Part shown: in pieces, positions 15,733 through 28,962 of the stretch
Numbering within the stretch: position 1 is the stretch's first letter
Layout of the letters: each line of letters starts with the position of its first letter
Assembly (NCBI RefSeq): GCF_025869515.1
Contig: NZ_JAOZVR010000077.1
Span: 62,001 to 126,000 of the forward strand
Direction: 5' to 3'
DNA length: 64,000 nt
Source: Ferrovibrio sp.
Lineage (GTDB): Bacteria; Pseudomonadota; Alphaproteobacteria; Ferrovibrionales; Ferrovibrionaceae
Made by a program: the position numbers and the translations under genes
Notes under the pieces: model-generated
Seen by the model: the letters and a program-made list of their open reading frames with translations, nothing else
Databases searched by the model: none
What the model was told of the DNA's origin: nothing

Positions 15733-16659
15733 ATGAGCATCCTGGACCTGATCGGCAACACCCGGCTGATCCCGCTGCGACATATGACATCGCAGAAAAG
15801 CGCCAGAATCCTGGTGAAGCTCGAAGTCGAGAACCCGACCGGCAGCATGAAGGACCGCATGGCGCTGGCCATGGTGGAAGCGGCCGAGCGCGACGGCCGG
15901 CTGCAGCCGGGCGGCAGCGTGGTGGAATATACCGGCGGCAGCACCGGGGTGTCGCTCGCCTTCGTCTGTGCCGCGAAACGGATTCCGTTGCACATTGTCA
16001 CTTCGGAAGCTTTCTCGAAAGAAAAACGCGACCACATGGCGGCGCTGGGCGCGCAGCTCACGCTGGTGCCGAGCCCGACCGGCGGCACGACCAGAGCCCT
16101 GACGCTGGAGATGATCGAAACCGCGCGACGCATCGCCGCAAGCAAGCCCGGCAGTTACTGGACCGACCAGCTCAACAATACCGATGTGCTGCCGGGCTAT
16201 GCACGCATGGCCGATGAAATCTGGCAGCAGAGCGCGGGCAGCCTAGACGCCTTCGTGCACAGTGTCGGTACCGCCGGCTCCTTCCGCGGCATCACCAGCC
16301 GGCTGCGCGCGCTGAATCCGGACCTGCAGGCCGTGGCCATCGAGCCGGCGGAATCCGCCGTGCTGTCCGGCGGCCCGAGCGGCAGCCACAAGATCGAAGG
16401 CACCGGGCCGGGCTTCGTGCCGCCGCTGTGGAAGCCGGAACTCGCCAGCAAGATCGCGCCAGTGTCGAGCGCCGATGCGATGGCGATGGCACGCGAACTG
16501 GCGAAGGAAGAGGGTATTTTCGCCGGCACCTCCACGGGCGCGAATCTGCTGGTGGCGCGGCGGGTCGCCGAACAGCTCGGGCCGGGCAAAACAGTGGTGA
16601 CCATCGCCTGCGACAGCGGCATGAAATACCTCAGCACGGCGCTGTATGGGCAGATTTGA
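15733..16659 (+). CDS. PLP-dependent cysteine-synthase-family enzyme
   Basis: A 308-residue fold-type II PLP enzyme. The Schiff-base lysine is in NPTGSMKDRM (K40), the substrate loop is EYTGGSTGVSLA (67-74 region; classical CysK has TSGNTG), and the phosphate-binding glycine loop is VGTAGSF (about 178-184). The terminal GTSTGANLLVA and ITIACDSGMKYLS stretches are cysteine-synthase-like. The GGSTG variant marks a side branch of the family, so the substrate may not be O-acetylserine. It stands alone, with no cysE or sulphur genes around it. Confidence 0.87.
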   Translation: MSILDLIGNTRLIPLRHMTSQKSARILVKLEVENPTGSMKDRMALAMVEAAERDGRLQPGGSVVEYTGGSTGVSLAFVCAAKRIPLHIVTSEAFSKEKRDHMAALGAQLTLVPSPTGGTTRALTLEMIETARRIAASKPGSYWTDQLNNTDVLPGYARMADEIWQQSAGSLDAFVHSVGTAGSFRGITSRLRALNPDLQAVAIEPAESAVLSGGPSGSHKIEGTGPGFVPPLWKPELASKIAPVSSADAMAMARELAKEEGIFAGTSTGANLLVARRVAEQLGPGKTVVTIACDSGMKYLSTALYGQI

Positions 16660-16667
16660 ATTTGATC

Positions 16668-16739
16668 GTCACCCTCGGGCTTGACCCGAGGGTCTCTCTC
16701 AGTCGGCATGAGATGCCCGGGTCAAGCCCGGGCATGACG
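16668..16739. repeat. Dispersed GC-rich palindromes, copy 2 (two units)
   Basis: Two hairpins in series: ACCCTCGGG-cttga-CCCGAGGGT and ATGCCCGGG-tcaag-CCCGGGCAT, bounded by cgtc and gacg. Same layout as at 50351-50445, with the arms varying between copies while the cgtc/gacg ends are kept. Confidence 0.75.
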
Positions 16740-16748
16740 AAGCTGAAT

Positions 16749-16784
16749 GCAAAAACGCCGCCGGCATTGCTGCCGACGGCGTTT
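16749..16784 (-). terminator. Rho-independent terminator of gltB
   Basis: On the minus strand AAACGCCGTCGGCA and TGCCGGCGGCGTTT form a 14-bp stem with one mismatch and a 4-base loop, running into TTTTTGC. It lies 54 bases past the gltB stop. Confidence 0.8.
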
Positions 16785-16837
16785 CCGCTTCCCTGGACCC
16801 GGCCAATTGGGGCAGGCCGAAACCAGAAGACGGTTCC

Positions 16838-21382
<4,545 letters not shown>

Positions 21383-21395
21383 GGTGGACTCCTCC

Positions 21396-22841
21396 TTACT
21401 CGGCCGCGGCCGCGGCGGGCTGCGCCTTGGCCTGGATATACTGATGCATCGCATCGGCGCAGTCGCGACCATCGCGGATCGCCCAGACGACGAGACTGGC
21501 GCCGCGCACGATATCGCCGGCGGCGAACACGCCCGGGATGTTGGTCATCTTGCTGCGGGCGGAAATCTTCACCGTGCCCCAGCGCGTGACTTCCAGATGC
21601 GGCGCCTTGAAGTCCTGCGGCAGGTCTTCCGGATCGAAGCCGAGCGCCTTGATCACGATATCGGCCGGCTGGTCGAAATCAGCATTTTCGATTTCCACCG
21701 GCATCTGGCGGCCCGAGCCATCGGCCGCGCCGAGCTTCATGCGGCTGGCATGCACGGCGGTGACCTTGCCCTCGCCGCGGAAACTCTTGGGCAGCGACAG
21801 CCAGACGAATTCGACGCCCTCTTCCTCGGCATTCTTCACTTCGCGCATCGAGCCCGGCATGTTGGCCTTGTCGCGGCGATACAGGCAGTGTACGGCGGTG
21901 GCGCCCTGGCGGATCGCGGTGCGCACGCAGTCCATCGCGGTGTCGCCGCCGCCGATGACGACGATCTTCTTGCCGGCGGCATTCAGCATGCCGTTCTCAT
22001 ACTCCGGCACCGTGTCGCCGAGGCCATGCTTGTTGCTGGCGGTGAGATAGGTCATCGCCGGCACGATATTGTCGAGCCCCGAGCCCGGCGCCTGGAGTTC
22101 GCGCGCCTTGTAGACGCCGGTGGCGATCAGCACGGCATCGTGTTTCTTGCGCAGATCGTCCAGCGAGGCATCGCGGCCGACCTCGAAATTCATGTGGAAC
22201 TGCACGCCGGCCGCTTCGAGCAGCGCCGAGCGGCGCTCGACCACGCTCTTCTCGAGTTTAAAATTCGGGATGCCGTAGATCAGCAGGCCGCCGGGGCGGT
22301 CGTAGCGGTCGTAGACATGCACGGCATAGCCGAGCCGGCGCAGCTTGTCGGCAGCGGCCAGACCGGCCGGGCCGGCGCCGACGATGCCGATGCTCTGCGG
22401 CCGTTCGCCATGCACGGGCTTCGGCGCCTGCACCCAGCCCGACTCCCAGGCCTTCTCGGTGATGTATTTCTCGATCGAGCCGATGGTGACGGTGCCGTGG
22501 CCCGACTGCTCGATCACGCAGTTGCCTTCGCACAGCCGGTCCTGCGGGCAGATGCGGCCGCAGATCTCGGGGAAGGTGTTGGTCGCCTGGCTCAGCTCAT
22601 AGGCTTCTTCCAGCCGGCCCTCGGCAGTCATGCGCAGCCAGTCGGGGATATTGTTGTGCAGCGGGCAATGCACCTGACAAAACGGCACGCCGCATTGCGA
22701 GCAGCGCGAAGCCTGCTCGTCGGCCTTGGTGGCGGCGAATTCGCGGTAGATCTCGTCGAAGTCCTTCGCCCGCTCGGCGGCGCCGCGCTTTTCCGGCATC
22801 GCCTGGGCAGTCTGCACGAACTTCAGCATCTTCTCGGCCAT
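21396..22841 (-). CDS. gltD: Glutamate synthase (NADPH) small subunit
   Basis: A 481-residue flavoprotein that passes electrons from NADPH through FAD and two 4Fe-4S clusters to GltB. The N-terminal cluster ligands are in CSQCGVPFCQVHCPL and CGRICPQDRLCEGNC. FAD binds at GAGPAGLAAAD and NADPH at VIGGGDTAMD. Ends with the AGDIVRGASLVVWAI FAD-closing motif. The gene order gltD-gltB is the reverse of the common enteric gltBD. GGAG precedes the ATG. The upstream 461-base region carries a palindrome (23103-23117) but no sigma-54 site I can recognise. Confidence 0.97.
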   Translation of the reverse strand: MAEKMLKFVQTAQAMPEKRGAAERAKDFDEIYREFAATKADEQASRCSQCGVPFCQVHCPLHNNIPDWLRMTAEGRLEEAYELSQATNTFPEICGRICPQDRLCEGNCVIEQSGHGTVTIGSIEKYITEKAWESGWVQAPKPVHGERPQSIGIVGAGPAGLAAADKLRRLGYAVHVYDRYDRPGGLLIYGIPNFKLEKSVVERRSALLEAAGVQFHMNFEVGRDASLDDLRKKHDAVLIATGVYKARELQAPGSGLDNIVPAMTYLTASNKHGLGDTVPEYENGMLNAAGKKIVVIGGGDTAMDCVRTAIRQGATAVHCLYRRDKANMPGSMREVKNAEEEGVEFVWLSLPKSFRGEGKVTAVHASRMKLGAADGSGRQMPVEIENADFDQPADIVIKALGFDPEDLPQDFKAPHLEVTRWGTVKISARSKMTNIPGVFAAGDIVRGASLVVWAIRDGRDCADAMHQYIQAKAQPAAAAAE

Positions 22842-23302
22842 GGCACGCTCCGCATGACCTGCCGGCTGGTCGAAGAAGAAAGCTGGGGCGGCAGGTCGGT
22901 CTTGGGGACACAGACACCCCCGGGCGACAGGGTCCCGGCACCTTCAGGATGCAAAGAACCGTCGAACTGGGGCGGAGCGCAACTTTTATTGCCCAATGGC
23001 GCCACAATCAAGCATAAAATCTCCGATAGGTCACATTTGTTGACCTTTTCGATTCTTGCGCAGGGGGTTTGTGGGTCTGCGAACGGGTTTCAGCTGCCAC
23101 ACACCCAAATATTGGGTCCGAATTGAGACTAATACAAAGATAAGCTTTTGATTCGAAAGGTGACGACCCCAGCTTAGCCGTAAGTCTTTTTTTTAGATCG
23201 TATACTGCTTAGATTCACCTTGCTGAATTGCAGCGCTAGTACATGTGGGTAACGAGGCGACCGGGGGCGGCCGCTCGTTTGGCTGATCAGGTGGGGCGTC
23301 GA
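22842..23302. other. Divergent regulatory region between gltD and an outer-membrane protein gene
   Basis: No gene is supported in these 461 bases. The half near gltD is GC-rich; 22995-23215 is AT-rich and likely holds both promoters. It contains a perfect palindrome (23103-23117), an eight-T run (23187-23194) and a TATACT box (23201-23206) about 100 bases before the outer-membrane gene start. Confidence 0.6.
23103..23117. promoter_or_regulatory. Perfect palindrome, candidate operator
   Basis: ACCCAA-ATA-TTGGGT, a perfect 6-bp inverted repeat around 3 bases, centrally placed in the gltD/outer-membrane divergent region. The binding protein is not known. Confidence 0.45.
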
Positions 23303-24097
23303 ATGCAGGCATATCGGGTTTTTGTCGCGGGTCTCGTGGGCAGCCTTGCGTGGCTTGGCGGCGGTGCCGCTCTGGCACAGCAAGCCGACTGGTCCGGCTT
23401 CGAGCTGGGCGGCAGCATCGGCGCGACCGGGGGCTATTCCCATGTCCAGAGCGTGGCCACGAACAAGGCGAGCGGCAACTATTTCTCCGGCACCGACTTT
23501 GCCCAGTTTCAGCGGGCGACCGACGACGACATCCTGCAGTGGCGGCCTTCGGGCGGTCTGGAGTTCGGCTATACCCAACAGTATGGCCATATCCTGCTCG
23601 GCGTCGCGGCCAGTGCCAACACGCTTTTCCTTGATCAGAGCAGCCAGACCAGCGAAGTCTTTCAGTCGGCCCCGACGGTACGTTTCTCCGTCGACCAGCG
23701 CGTCAAGGCCGACTGGCAGGCGACCCTGGGTCCGAAGCTGGGCTGGGCGCAGGACAAGTGGCAGGTCTTCGCCACCGGCGGCCTGGCGGTGACGCGCGCC
23801 ACCCTGGACGCGACGTACCGCGACAACGCCAACTTCAGCGGCTTTAACGGAACAGGCCACAGCTCGAACACCGAAACCATGCTCGGATGGGCCCTGGGTG
23901 TTGGTGGCGGTTATGCGCTCGACTCCAACTGGGCGCTCACCCTCAAATACCTGTATGCGGATTACGGCAGCCTGAGCACGTCGTATACGATCACGAATCC
24001 CGGTCAAGCCGGCAACACCACCCCGGTGACCAGCACAGGCGATCTGAAGACCAACACCGTTCTGCTCGGTGTCACCTACCGGTTCAAGGGACTCTGA
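23303..24097 (+). CDS. Outer-membrane beta-barrel protein
   Basis: A 264-residue protein with a Sec signal peptide ending at ALAQ (about residue 26). The mature part alternates hydrophobic residues as in an eight-stranded barrel of the Omp25/Omp31/Opa-like group: WSGFELGGSIGATGGYS, GGLEFGYTQQYGHILLGV, GPKLGWAQDKWQVFATGG and the last strand NTVLLGVTYRF. Such porin-like proteins are abundant in alphaproteobacteria. The ATG at 23303 follows AGGTGG and begins the signal peptide. The 3' end forms an imperfect hairpin with the end of the convergent gene (24089-24133). Confidence 0.85.
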   Translation: MQAYRVFVAGLVGSLAWLGGGAALAQQADWSGFELGGSIGATGGYSHVQSVATNKASGNYFSGTDFAQFQRATDDDILQWRPSGGLEFGYTQQYGHILLGVAASANTLFLDQSSQTSEVFQSAPTVRFSVDQRVKADWQATLGPKLGWAQDKWQVFATGGLAVTRATLDATYRDNANFSGFNGTGHSSNTETMLGWALGVGGGYALDSNWALTLKYLYADYGSLSTSYTITNPGQAGNTTPVTSTGDLKTNTVLLGVTYRFKGL

Positions 24098-24133
24098 GCC
24101 GGGCCGGATACTCAGCGCGCCCGGCCGGAGTCC
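24089..24133. terminator. Hairpin between convergent genes
   Basis: GGACTC-tga-GCCGGG pairs imperfectly with GCCCGGC-cg-GAGTCC across the ends of the outer-membrane and acyltransferase genes. There is no U-tract, so any termination would be inefficient or protein-assisted. Confidence 0.35.
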
Positions 24134-25290
24134 GCGTCGCGGATCTGATTTGACCTTAGCCCGAAGAGCGGCCGCAGCCAGCCGACCCGACGCACCGCCT
24201 CGTAACCCGCCCAGCAGCCGGCCACGGTGGCGCCCGCCAGCAGCGCCGCTTCGCTGCCGGCCGAGAGGCCGAGGCCGCTGATCCGGTGGCCCAGCACCAC
24301 GATGATGGTCTGGTGCAGGATATAGAAGGGAAAGATCGCCTCGGTGAGATAGCGGCGCCAGCGACCGCTCACGGGGCTGTCGAAATTCATCCAGCGCCGC
24401 GCGAAACCCAGCAGCATGAGGATCCAGGCCCACTGGTCGAGCGACCAGATGAAAGCGCGCATCCATCCACCGGTATTGGTGACCACCGCCCAGATCATTA
24501 CGGCATAAACCGCCAACGCCAGAGTGAGCGCGATCCAGCGCAGGCGCTCGATGCTCTGCCAGATGCCGTCATGCTTGGCGATGCCATAGCCGAACAGGAA
24601 CAGCGACAGATACAGCGCATGCAGATACCAGTCGTCGATCAGCGCATGGGTCTCGCCGAAGACCGGCCGCAGCACCAGGCGCAGCACGCCGATCAGCAGC
24701 GGCGGCACCAGCAGCAGCGCTATCGGCTGGCGCAAGGCGGCGGCAACACCGCGCAGGGGCAGCGCATGCAGCCCAGGAAAATCAAAGACCGGCCGCAGAG
24801 CGATCACGATCATGGTGTAGACCCAGAGATAGGCGACGAACCACAGGTGATTCCAGGTCGGCACGATCAGCGGTTTGCCATCCACGCGCCAGCCGCCATG
24901 GAAGCCGATGTATTTCGCATAGAAGGCGAACACGCCTTCGCTGTAGCCGAGCTTCTCGACGATCTCGGCATAGGTCTGCGGCGGCACGATCACCAGCATG
25001 CCGAACAGCAACGGCAACAGCAGGCGCAAGCTGCGCATCCGGGCCATGCGGCCACGCGCCATCCGGTCGGCCATGAAGCGGGTGGCGCAGCCGGCGATCA
25101 GGAACAGCAGCGCCAGCCGCCAGGGGCTGGTCAGCAGCATCAGTGGCTGGAGATCCGGGCCGGCATGGCTGCTTTTGACATGCCAGGGCCAGGCGACGAA
25201 AAACATGCCGATGTGATAGAAAATCAGCAGCCCGAAGGCGATGATGCGCAACCAGTCGAGATCGTAACGCCGCTCACTCATGTCCGACAT
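24112..25290 (-). CDS. Acyltransferase 3 family membrane protein
   Basis: A 392-residue protein with ten or more predicted membrane helices. The N-terminal ERRYDLDWLRIIAFGLLIFYH is the acyltransferase-3 opening, with the RxxxxD and conserved H of the family; PTWNHLWFVAYLWVY and the C-terminal YLTEAIFPFYILHQTIIV follow. Members transfer acyl groups to sugars, glucans (MdoC/OpgC) or lipids; the substrate here is unknown. The ATG at 25290 follows GAGAGAGGG. Its 5' end overlaps by 11 bases with the divergent LytTR gene if that gene uses its first ATG. Confidence 0.87.
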   Translation of the reverse strand: MSDMSERRYDLDWLRIIAFGLLIFYHIGMFFVAWPWHVKSSHAGPDLQPLMLLTSPWRLALLFLIAGCATRFMADRMARGRMARMRSLRLLLPLLFGMLVIVPPQTYAEIVEKLGYSEGVFAFYAKYIGFHGGWRVDGKPLIVPTWNHLWFVAYLWVYTMIVIALRPVFDFPGLHALPLRGVAAALRQPIALLLVPPLLIGVLRLVLRPVFGETHALIDDWYLHALYLSLFLFGYGIAKHDGIWQSIERLRWIALTLALAVYAVMIWAVVTNTGGWMRAFIWSLDQWAWILMLLGFARRWMNFDSPVSGRWRRYLTEAIFPFYILHQTIIVVLGHRISGLGLSAGSEAALLAGATVAGCWAGYEAVRRVGWLRPLFGLRSNQIRDADSGRAR

Positions 25291-25291
25291 G
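25279..25291. promoter_or_regulatory. Palindrome containing two divergent start codons
   Basis: CATGTC-C-GACATG is a perfect palindrome, so both strands carry an ATG and both reading frames would begin Met-Ser-Asp-Met. It may be an operator, or a sign that the plus-strand gene really starts further in (25394). Confidence 0.45.
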
Positions 25292-26236
25292 AAACCCTCT
25301 CTCCAGCCAGGCGATGCGCCGTCTTTGCCAGCCCCTGATGCCGGCTCAAAGCCGGAAGGGACGGGCGGCGGGTTGTCTGTGACGGATGGCGGGATGAGCG
25401 GCCATGCCGCGGAATACATCGGTTTTTCCCGTCGGCTCTGGCTCGGCTATGCGGGCTCGCTGATTCTGGCGGCGGCGATGGGCGCCTCCTCCTTCTGGAT
25501 CGAGGACACCCGCAACGGCATCGCCGCCCCGGCCTGGTGTTATGCCGTGACGGAAGGCACCAGCGTCTTCATGCTGTTCGTCCTCACGCCGCTGCTGCTG
25601 GCCCTGACCGCCCGGCTCGACCCCAAGCGTCTCGGCTGGCCGCGTGCCGTACTGGGCCATCTCGGCGGCTTCGCGCTGGGCAGCGCCGCGCATATCGGCG
25701 GCATGGTGGCGCTGCGCTTCGCACTCTTCCCGCTGTTCGGCCAGTCCTACGGTTTCGGCAAGCCCGGCACACTGGGCCTGCAGCTGGTCTACGAACTGCG
25801 CAAGGATGCCGTCATCTATACCGGCATGGTGGCGCTGATCTGGCTGGTGGCGATGGCGCGCCGCCGCGCCCAGGTCATCGTGCAGCAGGTGGTGGTGCAG
25901 CGCGCGGCGCAGTCCGGCCCGCGCCGGCTGGAAATCCGCGACGGCGCGCGCCGCATCTTCGTCGATCCGGCCGAGATTGTGTGGGCCGAAGCAGCCGGCA
26001 ACTATGTCGAACTGCACCTGGCCAACGGCAGCCATCTGCAGCGCCAGACCCTGTCGACGCTGGAACGCGAACTGGCCGATCAGGATTTCGTGCGCATCCA
26101 CCGCTCGCGCATCGTCAACCGCCGCCATGTACGCAGCGTGGCCGGCAACGACAGCGGCGATTTCACAGTCACATTGGACGATGGCCGCCAGATAGGCGGC
26201 GGGCGCCGCTGGCGCGAAGCGCTGAAGCTGGGTTGA
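25280..26236 (+). CDS. Membrane-anchored LytTR-family regulator
   Basis: Up to 318 residues: a variable N-terminus, four predicted membrane helices between about residues 53 and 200 (LGYAGSLILAAAMGAS, FMLFVLTPLLLALTA and two more), then a cytoplasmic LytTR DNA-binding domain from about 225 to the end. Its core is IVWAEAAGNYVELHL and FVRIHRSRIVNRRHVRSV. Membrane LytTR proteins control gene expression directly from the membrane. A second start at 25394 (MSGHAAEYIGF, residue 39) is attractive because it would leave about 100 bases for divergent promoters and drops a low-complexity stretch. The divergent acyltransferase is the likely target. Confidence 0.88.
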   Translation: MSDMKPSLQPGDAPSLPAPDAGSKPEGTGGGLSVTDGGMSGHAAEYIGFSRRLWLGYAGSLILAAAMGASSFWIEDTRNGIAAPAWCYAVTEGTSVFMLFVLTPLLLALTARLDPKRLGWPRAVLGHLGGFALGSAAHIGGMVALRFALFPLFGQSYGFGKPGTLGLQLVYELRKDAVIYTGMVALIWLVAMARRRAQVIVQQVVVQRAAQSGPRRLEIRDGARRIFVDPAEIVWAEAAGNYVELHLANGSHLQRQTLSTLERELADQDFVRIHRSRIVNRRHVRSVAGNDSGDFTVTLDDGRQIGGGRRWREALKLG

Positions 26237-26242
26237 ATGGCC

Positions 26243-27208
26243 TCAGCTGAAACGCGGCTCGAATTTGCCGCCGCCGCGGCGATAGCGATAGAGATAGGTC
26301 TCGATCAGGCCTTCCACCGGGGTCGGCTGCTCGATGCCGAGATCCTTCAGACCTTTCGCGCCTTCCGACACCACATTGTCGGCCTTCAGCAGTTCGATCT
26401 GGTCGCGGGTGATCGGCGGCGCGAATAACGGCTGCAGTTCGAGCGCAAAGGCCAGCGGCTTGAGCAGCGCGCCCGGCACCGGCAGCAGCAGGCGCTTCTT
26501 GTGGATCGCGGCCAGCGTCAGCTGCATGATCTCTTTCATGCTGTAGACCTTCGGCCCGCCGAGCTCGTAGATCTGGCCCGCGGCGGCATCGTCCATCAGC
26601 GCGGCCACGATCGCGGTGGCGACATCGCCGACATAGACCGGCTGCAGTTTCGTCTCGCCGCCATCGACCAGCGGCAGGGCCGGCGTCATCGCCGCCATCG
26701 CGGCGAAGCGGTTGAAGAAATCGTCTTCCGGACCGAACACCACGCTGGGGCGGATGATGGCGGCCTGCGGCATCTGGCGCCGCACGCCGGCCTCACCGGC
26801 CGCCTTGCTCTTCGCATAATCCGAGCCGCTGTCGGCATCGGCGCCGATGGCGGAAACATGCACCATCTTCTTCACGCCGGCTTCCCTGGCGCAGAGCGCG
26901 ATCACCTCGGCGCCGCGCGCCTGCACAGCGGGAAATTTCTGCGCGCCGCGCTCATACAGGATGCCGACGCAGTTGATCACCGCATCCGCGCCCTGCACCG
27001 CCTGCTGCACCGACATCGGCATGCGGATATTGGCCTGCACGATATCGATCTGGCCGACCGCGCCCATCGGCTTGAGGAACAGGCCCTCGTCGGGGCGGCG
27101 GATGGCGACGCGCACCCGGGCGCCCTGCTGGGCCAGCTTCTGCACGACATAGCGGCCGATGAAGCCGGAGCCGCCGAAAACGGTGACGAGCTGGTTGCGC
27201 AGCGACAT
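26243..27208 (-). CDS. NDUFA9-like atypical SDR (complex I-associated type)
   Basis: A 321-residue Rossmann protein. The dinucleotide loop is VFGGSGFIGRYVVQ (about 10-23), followed by CVGILYERG and HVSAIGAD and SDYAKSKAAGE, where the Tyr-Lys pair is spaced as in extended SDRs. This matches the alphaproteobacterial proteins related to mitochondrial NDUFA9, often annotated as complex I NADH dehydrogenase subunit; no nuo genes are nearby, so that role is only suggested by homology. The ATG at 27208 follows GGGGATTCGGGTC and is preferred to one 66 bases upstream. Confidence 0.88.
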   Translation of the reverse strand: MSLRNQLVTVFGGSGFIGRYVVQKLAQQGARVRVAIRRPDEGLFLKPMGAVGQIDIVQANIRMPMSVQQAVQGADAVINCVGILYERGAQKFPAVQARGAEVIALCAREAGVKKMVHVSAIGADADSGSDYAKSKAAGEAGVRRQMPQAAIIRPSVVFGPEDDFFNRFAAMAAMTPALPLVDGGETKLQPVYVGDVATAIVAALMDDAAAGQIYELGGPKVYSMKEIMQLTLAAIHKKRLLLPVPGALLKPLAFALELQPLFAPPITRDQIELLKADNVVSEGAKGLKDLGIEQPTPVEGLIETYLYRYRRGGGKFEPRFS

Positions 27209-27291
27209 GACCCGAATCCCCTGCCGAAAATGCCAATGGCGAATGCCCGGACTATAGCCAATTCGCCTCACCATCCAATAGCTTGGCCGGC

Positions 27292-27492
27292 ATGGGCGCC
27301 GGATTCCCCACCATCGTCATGGGGCTGCTGATCGCAGCCGTCTATTTCCTGCCCAGCCTGCTGGCCTGGCGGCGCCAGCATCGCTGGCGGCAGAAGATCA
27401 TGCTGGCCAACCTGCTGGTCGGTTGGACCGTGATCGGCTGGGCCGTCTGCCTCGGCCTGGCACTCAGCCGGCGGACGCGCGATCCCGAATAG
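27292..27492 (+). CDS. Superinfection-immunity (Imm_superinfect) family small membrane protein
   Basis: A 66-residue protein with two membrane helices. The pattern YFLPSLLAWRRQHRW, then IMLANLLVGWTVIGWAVCL, is the signature of the family named after phage T4 Imm, which blocks DNA entry of a second phage. Chromosomal members are widespread and mostly untested, so an anti-phage role is possible but unproven. The ATG at 27292 is used; a TTG at 27283 is an alternative. It sits between a housekeeping SDR and the double-protease/MBL unit. Confidence 0.75.
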   Translation: MGAGFPTIVMGLLIAAVYFLPSLLAWRRQHRWRQKIMLANLLVGWTVIGWAVCLGLALSRRTRDPE

Positions 27493-27509
27493 CTGACAAA
27501 CTGTTGTTA

Positions 27510-28952
27510 TCAAACAGTGATTTCATAATAGAGCGGGTCCTCGACCACGATGCCGGGCAGCGCCGCCCCATCCTTGTCGGTACGGATCACGGCGATGCCG
27601 GCCTGTTCCTCCAGGCGCTCCAGCAGCGGCTGCCAGGGCAGGGTGCCCCACCCCACCTTGGTGGCCGTTTCGGCATCGGTGGGGATCAGGGCGAGATCGA
27701 GCGCCGTCATCAGTTCCAGTCCCTGCTTTTGCAGCGTGGCATTGTGGCTGGCATGATGGCCGACCTTGTAGACCTTGGTACGCCGCAGCAGATCCGGGCC
27801 GGTGACGCGGCGGCCAGCGATATCCTCCCAGACGACATTCTGCCATGACAGCCAGTTGCCGACCTGGGCATCAGCGGCGAACAGCAGGACCGGACCGCCC
27901 TTGTTCCGCGGCCCCAGTTCGATCGCCAGCACCAGGCTGGTGTTGTTGGTATCGGAATCGAGCTTGAGCGCCAGTGAGGTGGCAGCGCCCTGCCATTCTT
28001 CGTTCAGGCGGCGCCAGTCCTGCGTCCGGTCATCGCGCTCGCTGCGGTTATCCTCGGTACGGTCCGCCCAGTAATGGCGTTCGAAGAATTTCACGCCCTT
28101 GGTGACCGACAGCGGGATGACATAGTTGTGCCCGAAGATCGGAACGCTGTCCGGTTTGAGGGCCACGGTCAGGGCACCGGCATCCTGGCCATAGGCGGCA
28201 AAGCCATAGACCTCCGGCGCCGATTTGCTGGGATCGTTTTTCTTCAGCAGCTTCTCGTCGCGGGGCGGCCCGAGGACGAAGACCCGCGCCTCCATGCCTT
28301 CGAGCTCAATCGGCGGATCGCCGGGTTTATGATAGCGCACCACATCGGACAGACTCAGCAGCACTTCCGTCGACTGGCGCAGCAGCTTGCCCGAACCGCC
28401 GCCATAGAACCCCAGCAGGTTTTCCAGCAGGCCGTTATCGTTGAGGCCCATCGCCTTCATGCGCATATGCGCCATGTCCAGCGCGGCGAGAGCATAGCCC
28501 TTCGCCGTGGCGATCTTGTTCGCCAGCGGATCGCTCGTGTCCTCGGTCCAGGCCTGCCAGATTTCCCCGACATGAGTGAACTGTTCGAACAGCTCCCTGG
28601 CCTGGCGGAATCCGGATATGTGATCGTCATGCTCGTGGGTCGCGACGATAACGTCGATATGGCCGCCGGTTTCATCCAGGATATCCTGGACAATTTCTCT
28701 TATCTTCGCACTGCCGCCCGATTGCGACGTATGGACGCCGCAATCGATCATGATGGAGAAATCCGTCTGGTCCTTGCGCGGAAAGCGGAGCAGGAAGCAG
28801 TCGCCCACGCCCTGTCGATACATACGGATGCGGATGCCTTGACTGTTCCGGCGCTGGCGCACGGGCTTCGCGGCCTTTTTCGTGGCCTTCGGTTTCGCAG
28901 CTTTTGCCGCAGGGCTGGCCTTTTTGGTTTTCACGGTTTTTGCGCGTGCCAT
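27510..28952 (-). CDS. ComEC-like metallo-beta-lactamase fold protein with a lysine-rich tail
   Basis: A 480-residue protein. Residues 1-38 are a Lys/Ala-rich tail (KTKKASPAAKAAKPKATKK) of the kind that binds nucleic acid or polyanions. The MBL domain follows: GVGDCFLLRF and IMIDCGVH lead to the metal motif ATHEHDDH (H106, H108, D110, H111), with LLFAADAQ (D361) and KVGHHASHNAT (H399/H400) completing the set as in the C-terminal domain of ComEC/Rec2. A 200-residue insertion lies between. No membrane segments or signal peptide, so it should be a cytoplasmic hydrolase, perhaps a nuclease or phosphodiesterase. GAGGGGG lies before the ATG at 28952, 10 bases after the protease stop. Confidence 0.85.
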   Translation of the reverse strand: MARAKTVKTKKASPAAKAAKPKATKKAAKPVRQRRNSQGIRIRMYRQGVGDCFLLRFPRKDQTDFSIMIDCGVHTSQSGGSAKIREIVQDILDETGGHIDVIVATHEHDDHISGFRQARELFEQFTHVGEIWQAWTEDTSDPLANKIATAKGYALAALDMAHMRMKAMGLNDNGLLENLLGFYGGGSGKLLRQSTEVLLSLSDVVRYHKPGDPPIELEGMEARVFVLGPPRDEKLLKKNDPSKSAPEVYGFAAYGQDAGALTVALKPDSVPIFGHNYVIPLSVTKGVKFFERHYWADRTEDNRSERDDRTQDWRRLNEEWQGAATSLALKLDSDTNNTSLVLAIELGPRNKGGPVLLFAADAQVGNWLSWQNVVWEDIAGRRVTGPDLLRRTKVYKVGHHASHNATLQKQGLELMTALDLALIPTDAETATKVGWGTLPWQPLLERLEEQAGIAVIRTDKDGAALPGIVVEDPLYYEITV

Positions 28953-28962
28953 GCGATCCCCC

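Noticed and set aside
22842-23040. Sigma-54 promoter for gltD
   Set aside because: No TGGCAC-N5-TTGC spacing occurs on the minus strand upstream of the start.
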